A stretch of DNA of 64,000 nt from Paludibacteraceae bacterium (GTDB lineage: Bacteria > Bacteroidota > Bacteroidia > Bacteroidales > Paludibacteraceae): contig JARLGW010000011.1 in the NCBI GenBank assembly GCA_031292565.1, forward strand, positions 209,256 to 273,255, read 5' to 3'. Below are positions 56,773 to 64,000 of the stretch, in pieces. A program made the translations under genes and the position numbers. Each line of letters opens with the position of its first letter. Within the stretch, counting starts at the first letter, position 1. The notes beneath the pieces were generated by a model, which was not told where the DNA came from, made no database searches, and worked only from the letters and a program-made list of their open reading frames with translations.

Positions 56773-57063
56773 TTATTTCACTTCTTTTTTAGCAGTTTTA
56801 GCTTCCTTCTTGGCAGTTTTAGCTTCTTTTTTAGCTTCTTTTACTTCTTTCTTAGCTACTTTTGTTTCTTGTTTGCCTTCTTTTACTTCTTTCTTGGCAG
56901 TTTTTTCGTCTTTTTTCGCAGTTTTTTCGTCTTTCTTAGCTTCTTTCAGTTCTTTTTTAGCTTCTTTTTTTTCAGCTTTAGGAGCTGTTTGTGCTGATAC
57001 GCTAGGAGCAATTAATGATAGAGCAATTACGCTAGCAACGGTTAACAATGCAATCTTTTTCAT
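56773..57063 (-). CDS. Lys/Glu-rich small exported protein, paralogue 2
   Basis: 96 residues. Signal peptide MKKIALLTVASVIALSLI, cleavage near PSVSAQ, then TAPKAEKKEAKKELKEAKKD and near-perfect 7-residue units (EKTAKKD, EKTAKKE, VKEAKKE, AKTAKKE repeated), a pattern that predicts a long alanine-lysine-glutamate helix, possibly coiled-coil. It is about 30 percent lysine. Paralogue of the protein at 55481 with a nearly identical signal peptide and the same promoter. The repeat likely expands or shrinks by slippage. Function unknown. Confidence 0.78.
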   Translation of the reverse strand: MKKIALLTVASVIALSLIAPSVSAQTAPKAEKKEAKKELKEAKKDEKTAKKDEKTAKKEVKEGKQETKVAKKEVKEAKKEAKTAKKEAKTAKKEVK

Positions 57064-57132
57064 AATGTTTGAGTTTTTAATTGTGAGATTTTGTTTAGTA
57101 AAAAATTGTTTCTAAAATTCCGATGATATAAA

Positions 57133-57148
57133 TACAAGCATCGTGCCA
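57133..57148 (-). promoter_or_regulatory. sigma-54 (RpoN) type promoter for paralogue 2
   Basis: On the minus strand TGGCACGATGCTTGTA: identical to the promoter at 55820 in all but one base, including the four spacer bases. The distance to the start codon (about 70-85 bases) is also nearly the same. Confidence 0.8.
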
Positions 57149-57209
57149 TAAAGTTAAAACATATTTCTGATAAAAATGTTTTTCAGCACTAAAAAATACC
57201 TGATATTTC

Positions 57210-57217
57210 TATTTTTG
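57210..57217 (+). promoter_or_regulatory. -7 element for the CDP-alcohol transferase
   Basis: TATTTTTG fits TAnnTTTG but lies only 10 bases before the ATG at 57228, so either the transcript is almost leaderless or translation starts at the in-frame ATG at 57243. Confidence 0.45.
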
Positions 57218-57227
57218 TGTAAACTAA

Positions 57228-57779
57228 ATGATAAAACCCCGTATGCAAAAGCATTTTCCTAATATTTTGAGCCTGTCGCGAATACCGCTTTCGTTGTTAC
57301 TATGGCCGCTGGTGGATAGTCCGGTCTGTTTTACGGCAGTGGTACTGCTCATAGGTATTACCGATGTGGCCGATGGCTATTTGGCTCGGAAATATCAGTG
57401 TACCACCAAAACCGGAGCAAAGCTCGATTCGGTAGCCGATTTTGTATTTTTTACCGTCATAGTTATAATTCTCGTGGTGCATTATAGACCCATAGTGTAT
57501 GGTATTCGTTTTTTAGTGCTGGCCGTGGCATGTATTCGTTTACTTTCGCTGGTGGTGTGTTATTTCCGTTTCCGGGAATTAGCCTTTATTCATACCATAG
57601 GCAATAAGCTTACCGGAGGGGTCATTTATTTATCCATACTTTTGTTGCCATTCGCTTTGCCGGTGTTTGTTTTTCGTGTAGTAATAAGTATTGCTCTGCT
57701 TACTGCTATTGAGGAACTGCTTATTATGCTAACTGATAAAGAATTGAATTTAAACAGAAAAAGTATTTTTTTGAAATAG
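57228..57779 (+). CDS. CDP-alcohol phosphatidyltransferase family protein
   Basis: 183 residues, about five to six membrane helices. The defining motif D-x2-DG-x2-AR-x8-G-x3-D-x3-D is complete: DVADGYLARK followed by YQCTTKTGAKLDSVAD. Such enzymes swap CMP of CDP-diacylglycerol for an alcohol (glycerol phosphate, inositol, serine) in phospholipid synthesis in the inner membrane. Which alcohol is used cannot be told; the PgsA-like N-terminus NILSLSRIPLSLLLWPL is compatible with glycerol phosphate. Start could be 57228 or 57243. Confidence 0.9.
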   Translation: MIKPRMQKHFPNILSLSRIPLSLLLWPLVDSPVCFTAVVLLIGITDVADGYLARKYQCTTKTGAKLDSVADFVFFTVIVIILVVHYRPIVYGIRFLVLAVACIRLLSLVVCYFRFRELAFIHTIGNKLTGGVIYLSILLLPFALPVFVFRVVISIALLTAIEELLIMLTDKELNLNRKSIFLK

Positions 57780-57915
57780 ATTTTTACTCATCGATCTTCT
57801 TAGGTGAGAGTTGGAAAAAGTCCGTCTGTTTTTTTATGAACATACATCGTGATTTATTTCACTAAATGTCAGGTAAAAACAAGGCCAATTATTGAAAAGT
57901 ATCTTTTTGATTAAT

Positions 57916-57923
57916 TACTTTTG
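57916..57923 (+). promoter_or_regulatory. -7 element that decides the TPR gene start
   Basis: TACTTTTG with TTG at 57892-57894 (21-base spacer). It lies downstream of an in-frame TTG at 57892 and upstream of the ATG at 57961, favouring the latter. Confidence 0.55.
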
Positions 57924-57960
57924 CCGGGTATTGACGAATTTTAAAATTAATTTCCCCGTA

Positions 57961-60066
57961 ATGAAAAAATATCTTTTAGCTCTGTTGCTTATACTTAGCT
58001 GTGTGGCCTACGCGCAAACCCCCAATCGAGTTAGAATCCGTGTCGGGCAAATAGAAATTCCAAAAGGTTTCGATACGCTGAATACGGCCAATAAAACTCT
58101 TTACACCAACTTGCAGTTGGGCTCGCAGGAAAACGATATGGATAATTACGCCAAAGCGGCCGAATATTTCAAGGCTGCTTGTGTTGCGGAGGAGAAAGCC
58201 ACCGATAAAAACGTTGAACTGCTAAGCAATTGTTACTATTACCTGGGGGTGGTTTGTGTAAACGGTTCGGACAACAAGAGCGCGGAGGCCTGTTTTAAAA
58301 AGTCGTATGCCATACGCGAAAAATCGTTGGGGCAAAACGATGCTAAAACCACTCAATGCCTCACCATGTTGGGGTTGGTGTGCATAAACAAACAGGATTT
58401 TGATGGAGCTTTGACGTATTTCAATCAGGCGTTGCCAATTTATCAAAGCAGCACGTCGAAAAACGACCTTAAAGCGGCTACCTGCCACGAATATATGGGG
58501 GTTGTGTACGAAGGAAAGAAACAATACGATGAGGCTATTAGGAATTACAATTCGGCCTTGCAATTGTACAAGAGTGCCTATGGAGCCGATCATTTATCTA
58601 TTTCCGGTTGCCTGTTTAAAATAGGAATGCTTTACTCCAAAAAGCAGCAATATACTCAGTCGATCGACTATATAACCCAAGCTCTAACCCTACGTGAAAA
58701 GCTGTTGCCGAAAAACGATATGAGTACCGCCGAATGTTATTACCAGCTGGGGGTGATAAACTACCAACTGGGCAAGGAGCCTGAGGCGATACACAACTTC
58801 CAAACCACGTATTCTATCTACAAGCAGCGCGATATGGAAAACAATAGGGTATCCATACAATCGCTTACCTACCTGCTTCAGATGGCATTGAGCCATGGCA
58901 AACAAAAGGAGTCGCTTTACTACTCCTCCCTGCTGGTTTCGGCTAAAGACCAAAACCGCTTTATCGACAGCCTGGATATGGCCGAAACCTATGCCAACCA
59001 TGGGGTGCTGCTGGCTAAAAACAAAAAGTTTGATTACGCGTTGGCCTACCTGAACAAGGCCTTGAGCATTCGTTCGGCTAAACTGGGTAATGCCGAGAAA
59101 ACGGGGAATGTGTGTTACAATCTCGCTTTCACTTATTTCCGGGTGGGCGATTATCCAAATGCAATCAAGAGTTACATCAAAGCCATTGATATTTTCAAGG
59201 AAAAAGAAACAAATCAAAGTTTACTGAAAGAGTTGTATTACCAGCTAGGCAACGCGTATGTAGAAAACGCCGAATATGACAAAGCGTTGGATTGTGCCAC
59301 CAAGATATTGCCTGCCGACAGGGTGGGGAAGGAGACGAATAAGGTTGTTTTGCAACATTACTATAGCCTTACCTGTGAAGCAAATTGCTATGAAGGCAAA
59401 TACGCACAAGCCACGCAGTCGGCTCAAAAAGGCTTGGGTTTAGCCGATGGTAAACGAGTGAATTATGTTTCAGCCGTGGGCTTTTACAACAACCTGGGCG
59501 AAATTTATAAAGATAAAGGCGACTATAAAAAAGCCGAGGAACAGCTTATGAAAGCTGCTGCCGTGTTTTATCTAAGTCCTGAAAAGGACAGCTTGCTTAT
59601 GGCTCCCGTGTATGGTAACCTTGGAGCCGTGTACCGGGAGATTGGCAATAATAAAAAATCGCAGGAGTACCTGAACCGGGCATTGAGCCTCGACCTCAAG
59701 GAGTATGGAGTTTCACATGTGTTTACTTCCGTTATATACAACCAGCTAGGGGTCACTTACCAAATGCAAGGTGATACCACCAACGCGTTGGGCTGTTTGA
59801 ATAAAGCTCTGGCTGCAAGAGATACTGTGTTGCGGAAAGATCATCCAAAACTTGCCGAAACGTATATGGCTTTGGGGAATTTGTATGTAGCCAAGGGAGA
59901 TAACGATAAAGCCATCGCCTATTACCAAAAAATGCTGGCTATAACGGAAAAAACGCTTGAGCCGGGTGCTGCGTCTCTCAAAAAAACGTATAAAATCATG
60001 GGCGAGTGTTACCTTGCTAAAGGAGATAAAGCGCAAGCAGATATGTATTTGGCAAAATCGAAATAG
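57961..60066 (+). CDS. secreted tetratricopeptide-repeat protein
   Basis: 701 residues from ATG 57961. Signal peptide MKKYLLALLLILSCVAYAQ, then about a dozen 40-42-residue kinesin-light-chain-type TPR units across nearly the whole length, e.g. LSNCYYYLGVVCVNGSDNKS, AATCHEYMGVVYEGKKQYDE and GNLGAVYREIGNNKKSQEYL. Such proteins are protein-protein scaffolds, here in the periplasm. No C-terminal kinase or HTH domain. 27 bases before the PL22 gene on the same strand, so possibly co-transcribed. Direct role unknown. Confidence 0.85.
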   Translation: MKKYLLALLLILSCVAYAQTPNRVRIRVGQIEIPKGFDTLNTANKTLYTNLQLGSQENDMDNYAKAAEYFKAACVAEEKATDKNVELLSNCYYYLGVVCVNGSDNKSAEACFKKSYAIREKSLGQNDAKTTQCLTMLGLVCINKQDFDGALTYFNQALPIYQSSTSKNDLKAATCHEYMGVVYEGKKQYDEAIRNYNSALQLYKSAYGADHLSISGCLFKIGMLYSKKQQYTQSIDYITQALTLREKLLPKNDMSTAECYYQLGVINYQLGKEPEAIHNFQTTYSIYKQRDMENNRVSIQSLTYLLQMALSHGKQKESLYYSSLLVSAKDQNRFIDSLDMAETYANHGVLLAKNKKFDYALAYLNKALSIRSAKLGNAEKTGNVCYNLAFTYFRVGDYPNAIKSYIKAIDIFKEKETNQSLLKELYYQLGNAYVENAEYDKALDCATKILPADRVGKETNKVVLQHYYSLTCEANCYEGKYAQATQSAQKGLGLADGKRVNYVSAVGFYNNLGEIYKDKGDYKKAEEQLMKAAAVFYLSPEKDSLLMAPVYGNLGAVYREIGNNKKSQEYLNRALSLDLKEYGVSHVFTSVIYNQLGVTYQMQGDTTNALGCLNKALAARDTVLRKDHPKLAETYMALGNLYVAKGDNDKAIAYYQKMLAITEKTLEPGAASLKKTYKIMGECYLAKGDKAQADMYLAKSK

Positions 60067-60093
60067 AGTTTAAACTATATACAAGATATAACT

Positions 60094-61281
60094 ATGTTTC
60101 ATATAAAGAAAATATTGTTTTTACTTACGTTATCCTTTTGTATTGCAAATGTGTATGGGCAGTCGATACCCGACGAGTGGACTGATTCCGTTACCGGGCA
60201 TAAGCTTGTGCGCCTAAGCCGTAGGGATGGGAATAACACCAGTTTTTATTTTCACAACAATCCGTTTATAAAATCAGTTGACGGGAAAGATGAACTCATG
60301 GTGTATTACGGCGAAACGGCGTTGGGGCGGCAGCTATTCGTGGTAAATCTCTCTACCATCAAGAGTGTGCAACTTACGGCTGAAAAATTTCCCGTGAAAG
60401 GAGAGATGGTAGCCCGCAGGCATCGGGAAGCCATCTACCAGTGTGGCGATTCTGTTTTTGCCGTGGGCATAGATGCACCATACAGGAAACGGGTATTGTA
60501 TGTTTTTCCCGATTCCATCCATGGTACCGTTTATTCGCTCAACGCTGACGAAACCTTACTGGCCGGAACGTACAACACCGACGATGCGGAACAACAGATA
60601 CTGAAACAATACCCCAAGAAAAGCCAGTATTTCAAACGCATATACGAGGCGCATATACCACACACGCTATTTACAATTGATTTGGCGCAGGCTAAGCTGC
60701 GGGTTGTGCACCGGGAAACGGAATGGACGAATCATTTGCAATTCTCGCCTGCCGATCCCGACTTGCTGATGTATTGCCACGAAGGCCCTTGGGACAAGGT
60801 GGACAGGGTGTGGGTTATTAACGTGCAAACGGGTGAAAACCGACTGATGCACCGGCGTACGATGGACGGCGAAATTGCCGGGCATGAGTTTTGGAGTTCG
60901 GATGGCAAAACAATTTGGTTCGACTTGCAGATGCCCAAATCGGTTACTTTCTACCTCGGAGCCACAGATGTAGCTACAGGCAAGGAAACCCGTTACAGCT
61001 TGCAACGGGATGAGTGGTCTATCCACTATAACATTTCACCCGACGGGCAATTTTTTGCCGGGGATGGGGCTGATTCGGCTCATGTAGCCAAGGCCAAAGA
61101 TGCCAGTTGGATTTATTTATTCCGTCCGGTCGGCGATCATTTTGTTTCGGAGAAACTGGTGAATATGAATCAACATAAGTATCACCTGGAACCCAATGTT
61201 CACTTTTCGCCTGACGGGGAATGGATTGTTTTTCGTTCCAACATGTTTGGGAAGACAACTATTTTTGCTGTGCATAAGTAA
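60094..61281 (+). CDS. ogl: oligogalacturonate lyase, polysaccharide lyase family 22
   Basis: 395 residues, a seven-bladed propeller. It splits short, unsaturated oligogalacturonates to 4-deoxy-5-keto-uronate, the step after PL1. Family marks: EWTDSVTGHKLVRLSRRDGN, NPFIKSVDGKDELMVYYGET, HLQFSPADPDLLMYCHEGPW, DKVDRVWVINVQTGENRLMH and GEIAGHEFWSSDGKTIWFDL, with conserved His residues for Mn binding. A signal peptide (CIANVYGQ) makes it periplasmic, unlike the cytoplasmic enterobacterial enzyme. It is 20 kb from the SusCD-PL1-CE8 cluster but completes the same pathway. Confidence 0.88.
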   Translation: MFHIKKILFLLTLSFCIANVYGQSIPDEWTDSVTGHKLVRLSRRDGNNTSFYFHNNPFIKSVDGKDELMVYYGETALGRQLFVVNLSTIKSVQLTAEKFPVKGEMVARRHREAIYQCGDSVFAVGIDAPYRKRVLYVFPDSIHGTVYSLNADETLLAGTYNTDDAEQQILKQYPKKSQYFKRIYEAHIPHTLFTIDLAQAKLRVVHRETEWTNHLQFSPADPDLLMYCHEGPWDKVDRVWVINVQTGENRLMHRRTMDGEIAGHEFWSSDGKTIWFDLQMPKSVTFYLGATDVATGKETRYSLQRDEWSIHYNISPDGQFFAGDGADSAHVAKAKDASWIYLFRPVGDHFVSEKLVNMNQHKYHLEPNVHFSPDGEWIVFRSNMFGKTTIFAVHK

Positions 61282-61307
61282 TCTTTTTTATTGGTTAATG
61301 ATTTTAT

Positions 61308-63296
61308 CTATTCTTTTCCTTTTATCTGTTTAACGTCTGATGCTTTGCCGTAACCGGAAATAAATATCTCGGTACGTCTGTTCCGGCGATGTTCTTTTTC
61401 CGAACAAGGAACGCCGTTAGAGCATCCGTTTATCAATTGTGTTTCGCCATAGCCTTTGCCCGTTATGCGTTGGGCATCAATACCTTTGCCTATAATATAA
61501 TCTACCGCCGATTTGGCTCGCTCTTCCGATAATTTCAGGTTATACTCGTCGGAACCACGGCTGTCAGTGTGCGAACCTAATTCAACCTGTAGTTTCGGGT
61601 TGTCGTGTAAAAAAGTCACCACCTTATCCAATTCAACCGACGATTCGGGTAATATATTTGCTTTATCATAATCATAGTAAATATTTTTCAGCTCAATCTT
61701 TTTCAGCACGTTGGCTTCCATCAAAATGGTGTCAGTCAGCACATAGCCATTGCGGAAGGTGGATACGTTTACCCTCAAGTGCTTTTGTTTATACCCCACG
61801 GTATTTATAGCCACCTTGTAGTCGATAGCTTGGTTAAAGGTATGACTTATCATCCCCGTGTTATCGCTCACCAGGGACAAGTCGCCCAGCTTTATATCGG
61901 CATTCGATATCGGTTGATGGCTGTCTTTATTCAGCACATACAGTTTGTAGGTAAAGCTTTGGGCGTATTCCGTTTTGGGGAGAATCTTTTGTTCTATTAT
62001 TATCGGTGGTGGGGGCGGAGGTGGTACTGATTTTTTAAACTCACCCGTGTAGGTAAAGGCATAGATGTCGTCATCCCCTTTTCCTTCCGGCCTGTTGGAG
62101 GAAAAATAGCCATACTTGAAATTCTCGGCTATGATATACGCAAAATCATCGTATGGGGTATTAATGGGAGCCCCCACGTTTTGAATGTTTTCAAATCCCC
62201 GTGGTGTTTTGGTAGCCACATACACATCCAGCCCACCAAGCCCGTTGAGCCCGTTGGAGGAAAAGAACAGCAGACCGCTTTTATCTTCGTAAAAAGGAAA
62301 CAGTTCGTTGGCCTCGGTATTTATTTTGTTGCCCAGGTTAACGGGTTTCCCCCAACTGCTGTTGCCGGACTCTTTGGTTACCACGTAAATATCCGATCCG
62401 CCATATCCTCCGGGCATATCGCTTACAAAATACAGGGTGTTGCCATCTTTGCTGAGGCTGGGATGGCCTACCGAGTAGGAGGCCGGGTTGTTCAGGTAAA
62501 ACGGTTCGGGATCAGTCCACTCGCCGTTTTCAAAGCGGGAGAAAAAGAGTTGGAGTCGCACGATGCCGTCGGCAGGCACCCCATCCGCTACATCGTTTCG
62601 TGTGAACGCGGCAAACGTGCCGTTTTCGGCAAAACAGATAGGGCCTTGATGCCATTTCTCGCTTATTTTTTTATTCCAATAGTTGATGTTTTCCAATTCG
62701 TGATTTGCCGACTGGTCGGCCACGTATATATCTAAAAATGGTTTTTTATTCCAGTTGTAATTCTTTTGGAAAAGTTTAAACTCTTTGCGCGAGGAGGTAA
62801 AAGCTATTTTATCTTTGTAAAATGCAGGACCGAAGTCTTGATCCTGGGTGTTGATCCGCAAATCACTTATGCTGTATTTATTACTTGCTTTCAACATGGA
62901 TTGGAATTTGGGTTCCGTATCGAAGAAGTTCTTTGCCCGCAAGTCGTTGGGGGCTTTCTCTTTTATTTTTTCATACCATTTTTTTGTCTCGGCATATTTT
63001 CCGTCGGCTTTTAGTAGCAGAATATAATTATAATAATCGTTGGTGGTTGCCAACGGATCGTTTACAATTTTGGCATAGATGGCTTTGGCTTCGGCAAACT
63101 TGTTTATGCTATGATAGCTTTCGGCTAGTTTTCGCAGCCCTTCCACGCTCAATTCTTTTACCTCGTTATATTTATCTATGGCTTTGTCGAAAGAATATTC
63201 ACGGTAATATTTATCGGCCTCTTTTTCTTTTTCCGACTGGGAAAATGCAAGTAGCGAAAATAAAAATAAGGGTATGATGCTTCGTATTCTTTTCAT
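61308..63296 (-). CDS. PD40/OmpA-family protein with TPR-like N-terminus
   Basis: 662 residues. Signal peptide (PLFLFSLLAFSQ), TPR-like helices about 25-120 (YREYSFDKAIDKYNEVKELS), PD40 propeller about 135-405 (DGNTLYFVSDMPGGYGGSDI; FFSSNGLNGLGGLDVYVATK), a Pro7 linker near 418, carboxypeptidase-regulatory-like beta-sandwich 440-530 and OmpA C-terminus 540-645 (LGSHTDSRGSDEYNLKLSEE). This is the standard PorE/gliding-type partner of PorP/SprF, binding peptidoglycan under the outer membrane. Stop codons of this gene and PL22 face each other. The PorP/SprF gene lies 27 bases upstream. Confidence 0.92.
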   Translation of the reverse strand: MKRIRSIIPLFLFSLLAFSQSEKEKEADKYYREYSFDKAIDKYNEVKELSVEGLRKLAESYHSINKFAEAKAIYAKIVNDPLATTNDYYNYILLLKADGKYAETKKWYEKIKEKAPNDLRAKNFFDTEPKFQSMLKASNKYSISDLRINTQDQDFGPAFYKDKIAFTSSRKEFKLFQKNYNWNKKPFLDIYVADQSANHELENINYWNKKISEKWHQGPICFAENGTFAAFTRNDVADGVPADGIVRLQLFFSRFENGEWTDPEPFYLNNPASYSVGHPSLSKDGNTLYFVSDMPGGYGGSDIYVVTKESGNSSWGKPVNLGNKINTEANELFPFYEDKSGLLFFSSNGLNGLGGLDVYVATKTPRGFENIQNVGAPINTPYDDFAYIIAENFKYGYFSSNRPEGKGDDDIYAFTYTGEFKKSVPPPPPPPIIIEQKILPKTEYAQSFTYKLYVLNKDSHQPISNADIKLGDLSLVSDNTGMISHTFNQAIDYKVAINTVGYKQKHLRVNVSTFRNGYVLTDTILMEANVLKKIELKNIYYDYDKANILPESSVELDKVVTFLHDNPKLQVELGSHTDSRGSDEYNLKLSEERAKSAVDYIIGKGIDAQRITGKGYGETQLINGCSNGVPCSEKEHRRNRRTEIFISGYGKASDVKQIKGKE

Positions 63297-63323
63297 CCAA
63301 CAATGTGAGATATTATATTTTTA

Positions 63324-64000
63324 TTAGAAGGTGCAGAAATATCTTGGTGAGCGTATGCTTTTTGAATTCTTGTTTTTGAAATCATATTTAAGCACAATTT
63401 CGTGGCTTCCGGCGTTGTATTTCGCCGTGTTGTTCACAAACGACCAATCGAAGGAATAGCCTATGCTGAATTGTTCGGTAACATAATAGCCAACCAAAAG
63501 CCCCACCGCGTCGCCTGTTCGGTACATGGCACCAAGAGAAAATCGGTCGTGAAATAAAAAGTCGGTGGTGAGGTCGGCTTCAACGGGAGCACCGGGGGTT
63601 GCTTTTACAAACGAGGTGGGTTTTAGTTTTATGTCCTTGTTAATAGGCAACCAGCCTCCCAGTATTAAATAATAATGTCTTTTTTCGGTGGCTAGGGTAC
63701 TACTATTGCTCGTTTGGGAATACAGGTAGTTGTTGTTTACTATTTTGGGGGTGGAGATGCCTGCATAAAAATTGTCGCGGGAGTAATATACCCCGAACCC
63801 GATGTTGGGGGCAAACGTGCTTGCATTTGCATTAAAAGCTCCATCTACCTGATTGATTAAGCTTAAATCGGATAGGTTGAAATTGTAGTAATTGAATCCA
63901 AATTTCAACCCGAAGGCCAATTTGCTTTGGCTCGACAGTTTTATCCGGTAGGCATAATCTACAAACATGGCGGTGCTATTTACCGGGCCTATCTTGTCGT
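63324..64000 (-). CDS. PorP/SprF family type IX secretion membrane protein (5' partial)
   Basis: The frame is open to the window edge; upstream of the first internal Met it reads DKIGPVNSTA, the well-known PorP/SprF entry motif, so the true start lies outside. About 225 residues are seen: LDYAYRI-like strand (VDYAYRIKLSSQSKLAFGLK), FGVYYSRDNFYAGISTPKIV, PTSFVKATPGAPVEADLTTD and SIGYSFDWSFVNNTAKYNAG, all typical of the C-terminal barrel. PorP/SprF proteins help place type IX cargo or gliding adhesins. It forms an operon with the PD40-OmpA gene 27 bases downstream. Confidence 0.93.
   Translation of the reverse strand, partial: DKIGPVNSTAMFVDYAYRIKLSSQSKLAFGLKFGFNYYNFNLSDLSLINQVDGAFNANASTFAPNIGFGVYYSRDNFYAGISTPKIVNNNYLYSQTSNSSTLATEKRHYYLILGGWLPINKDIKLKPTSFVKATPGAPVEADLTTDFLFHDRFSLGAMYRTGDAVGLLVGYYVTEQFSIGYSFDWSFVNNTAKYNAGSHEIVLKYDFKNKNSKSIRSPRYFCTF

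Noticed and set aside
1..64000. tRNA, rRNA, prophage, restriction or toxin-antitoxin systems
   Set aside because: No cloverleaf, ribosomal signature, phage structural gene, methylase-nuclease pair or recognised toxin-antitoxin pair was seen on reading both strands.

Overview
The window looks like a chromosomal piece from a Bacteroidota organism, most likely order Bacteroidales; a Paludibacter-like genus is only a guess. The support is a SusC/SusD pair, PorP/SprF and PD40-OmpA envelope proteins, DPP IV, GH130, secreted proteins with type IX-like C-terminal tails, the trp gene order B-E-G-D-C-F-A, and many exact TAnnTTTG -7 promoter elements at plausible distances from starts. No rRNA, tRNA, CRISPR, prophage or intact insertion sequence was seen.

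Layout. 1-6356: end of an OmpA/PD40 gene, then leftward genes for a LuxR-type regulator, ApbE, Ogt, dihydroorotase and a DPM1-like glycosyltransferase, with cgcaaag-type repeats between them. 6491-12846: DPP IV, an EamA permease, a sugar MFS permease with a ROK kinase, and CrcB with DUF190. 12861-20131 (leftward): methyltransferase, cytidylate-kinase-like protein, GNAT, cold-shock protein, a GT4/alpha-helical-barrel protein overlapping a GH130 gene, a 39-residue basic protein and a DUF1003 membrane protein. 20532-27333: a BspA-type LRR secreted protein, Mfd, a repeat-rich gap and a DUF4301 protein.

27703-39662 is a pectin utilisation locus: SusC, SusD, PL1 pectate lyase, two large secreted proteins with related C-terminal tails, and a CE8 pectinesterase. 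A PL22 oligogalacturonate lyase at 60094 supplies the intracellular or periplasmic follow-up step. 39690-46820 is a complete tryptophan operon headed by a leader peptide with three consecutive Trp codons, a terminator and a matching antiterminator pairing. Several unrelated intergenic repeats have settled between its genes.

47599-50422 is an ECF sigma / FecR anti-sigma / STN-beta-barrel trio, a variant of cell-surface signalling without a TonB receptor beside it. After a methyltransferase comes a LysR-YeiH pair, then an unusual stretch (53490-54156) with a self-contained small transcription unit and a small exported protein with an Arg-rich tail. An AraC regulator follows. At 55481-57063 two paralogous Lys/Glu-rich exported proteins flank an outer-membrane barrel gene; each has an identical sigma-54-type -24/-12 promoter, the clearest regulatory surprise in the window. 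The end holds a CDP-alcohol phosphatidyltransferase, a TPR protein, PL22, and the leftward PorP/SprF plus PD40-OmpA pair.
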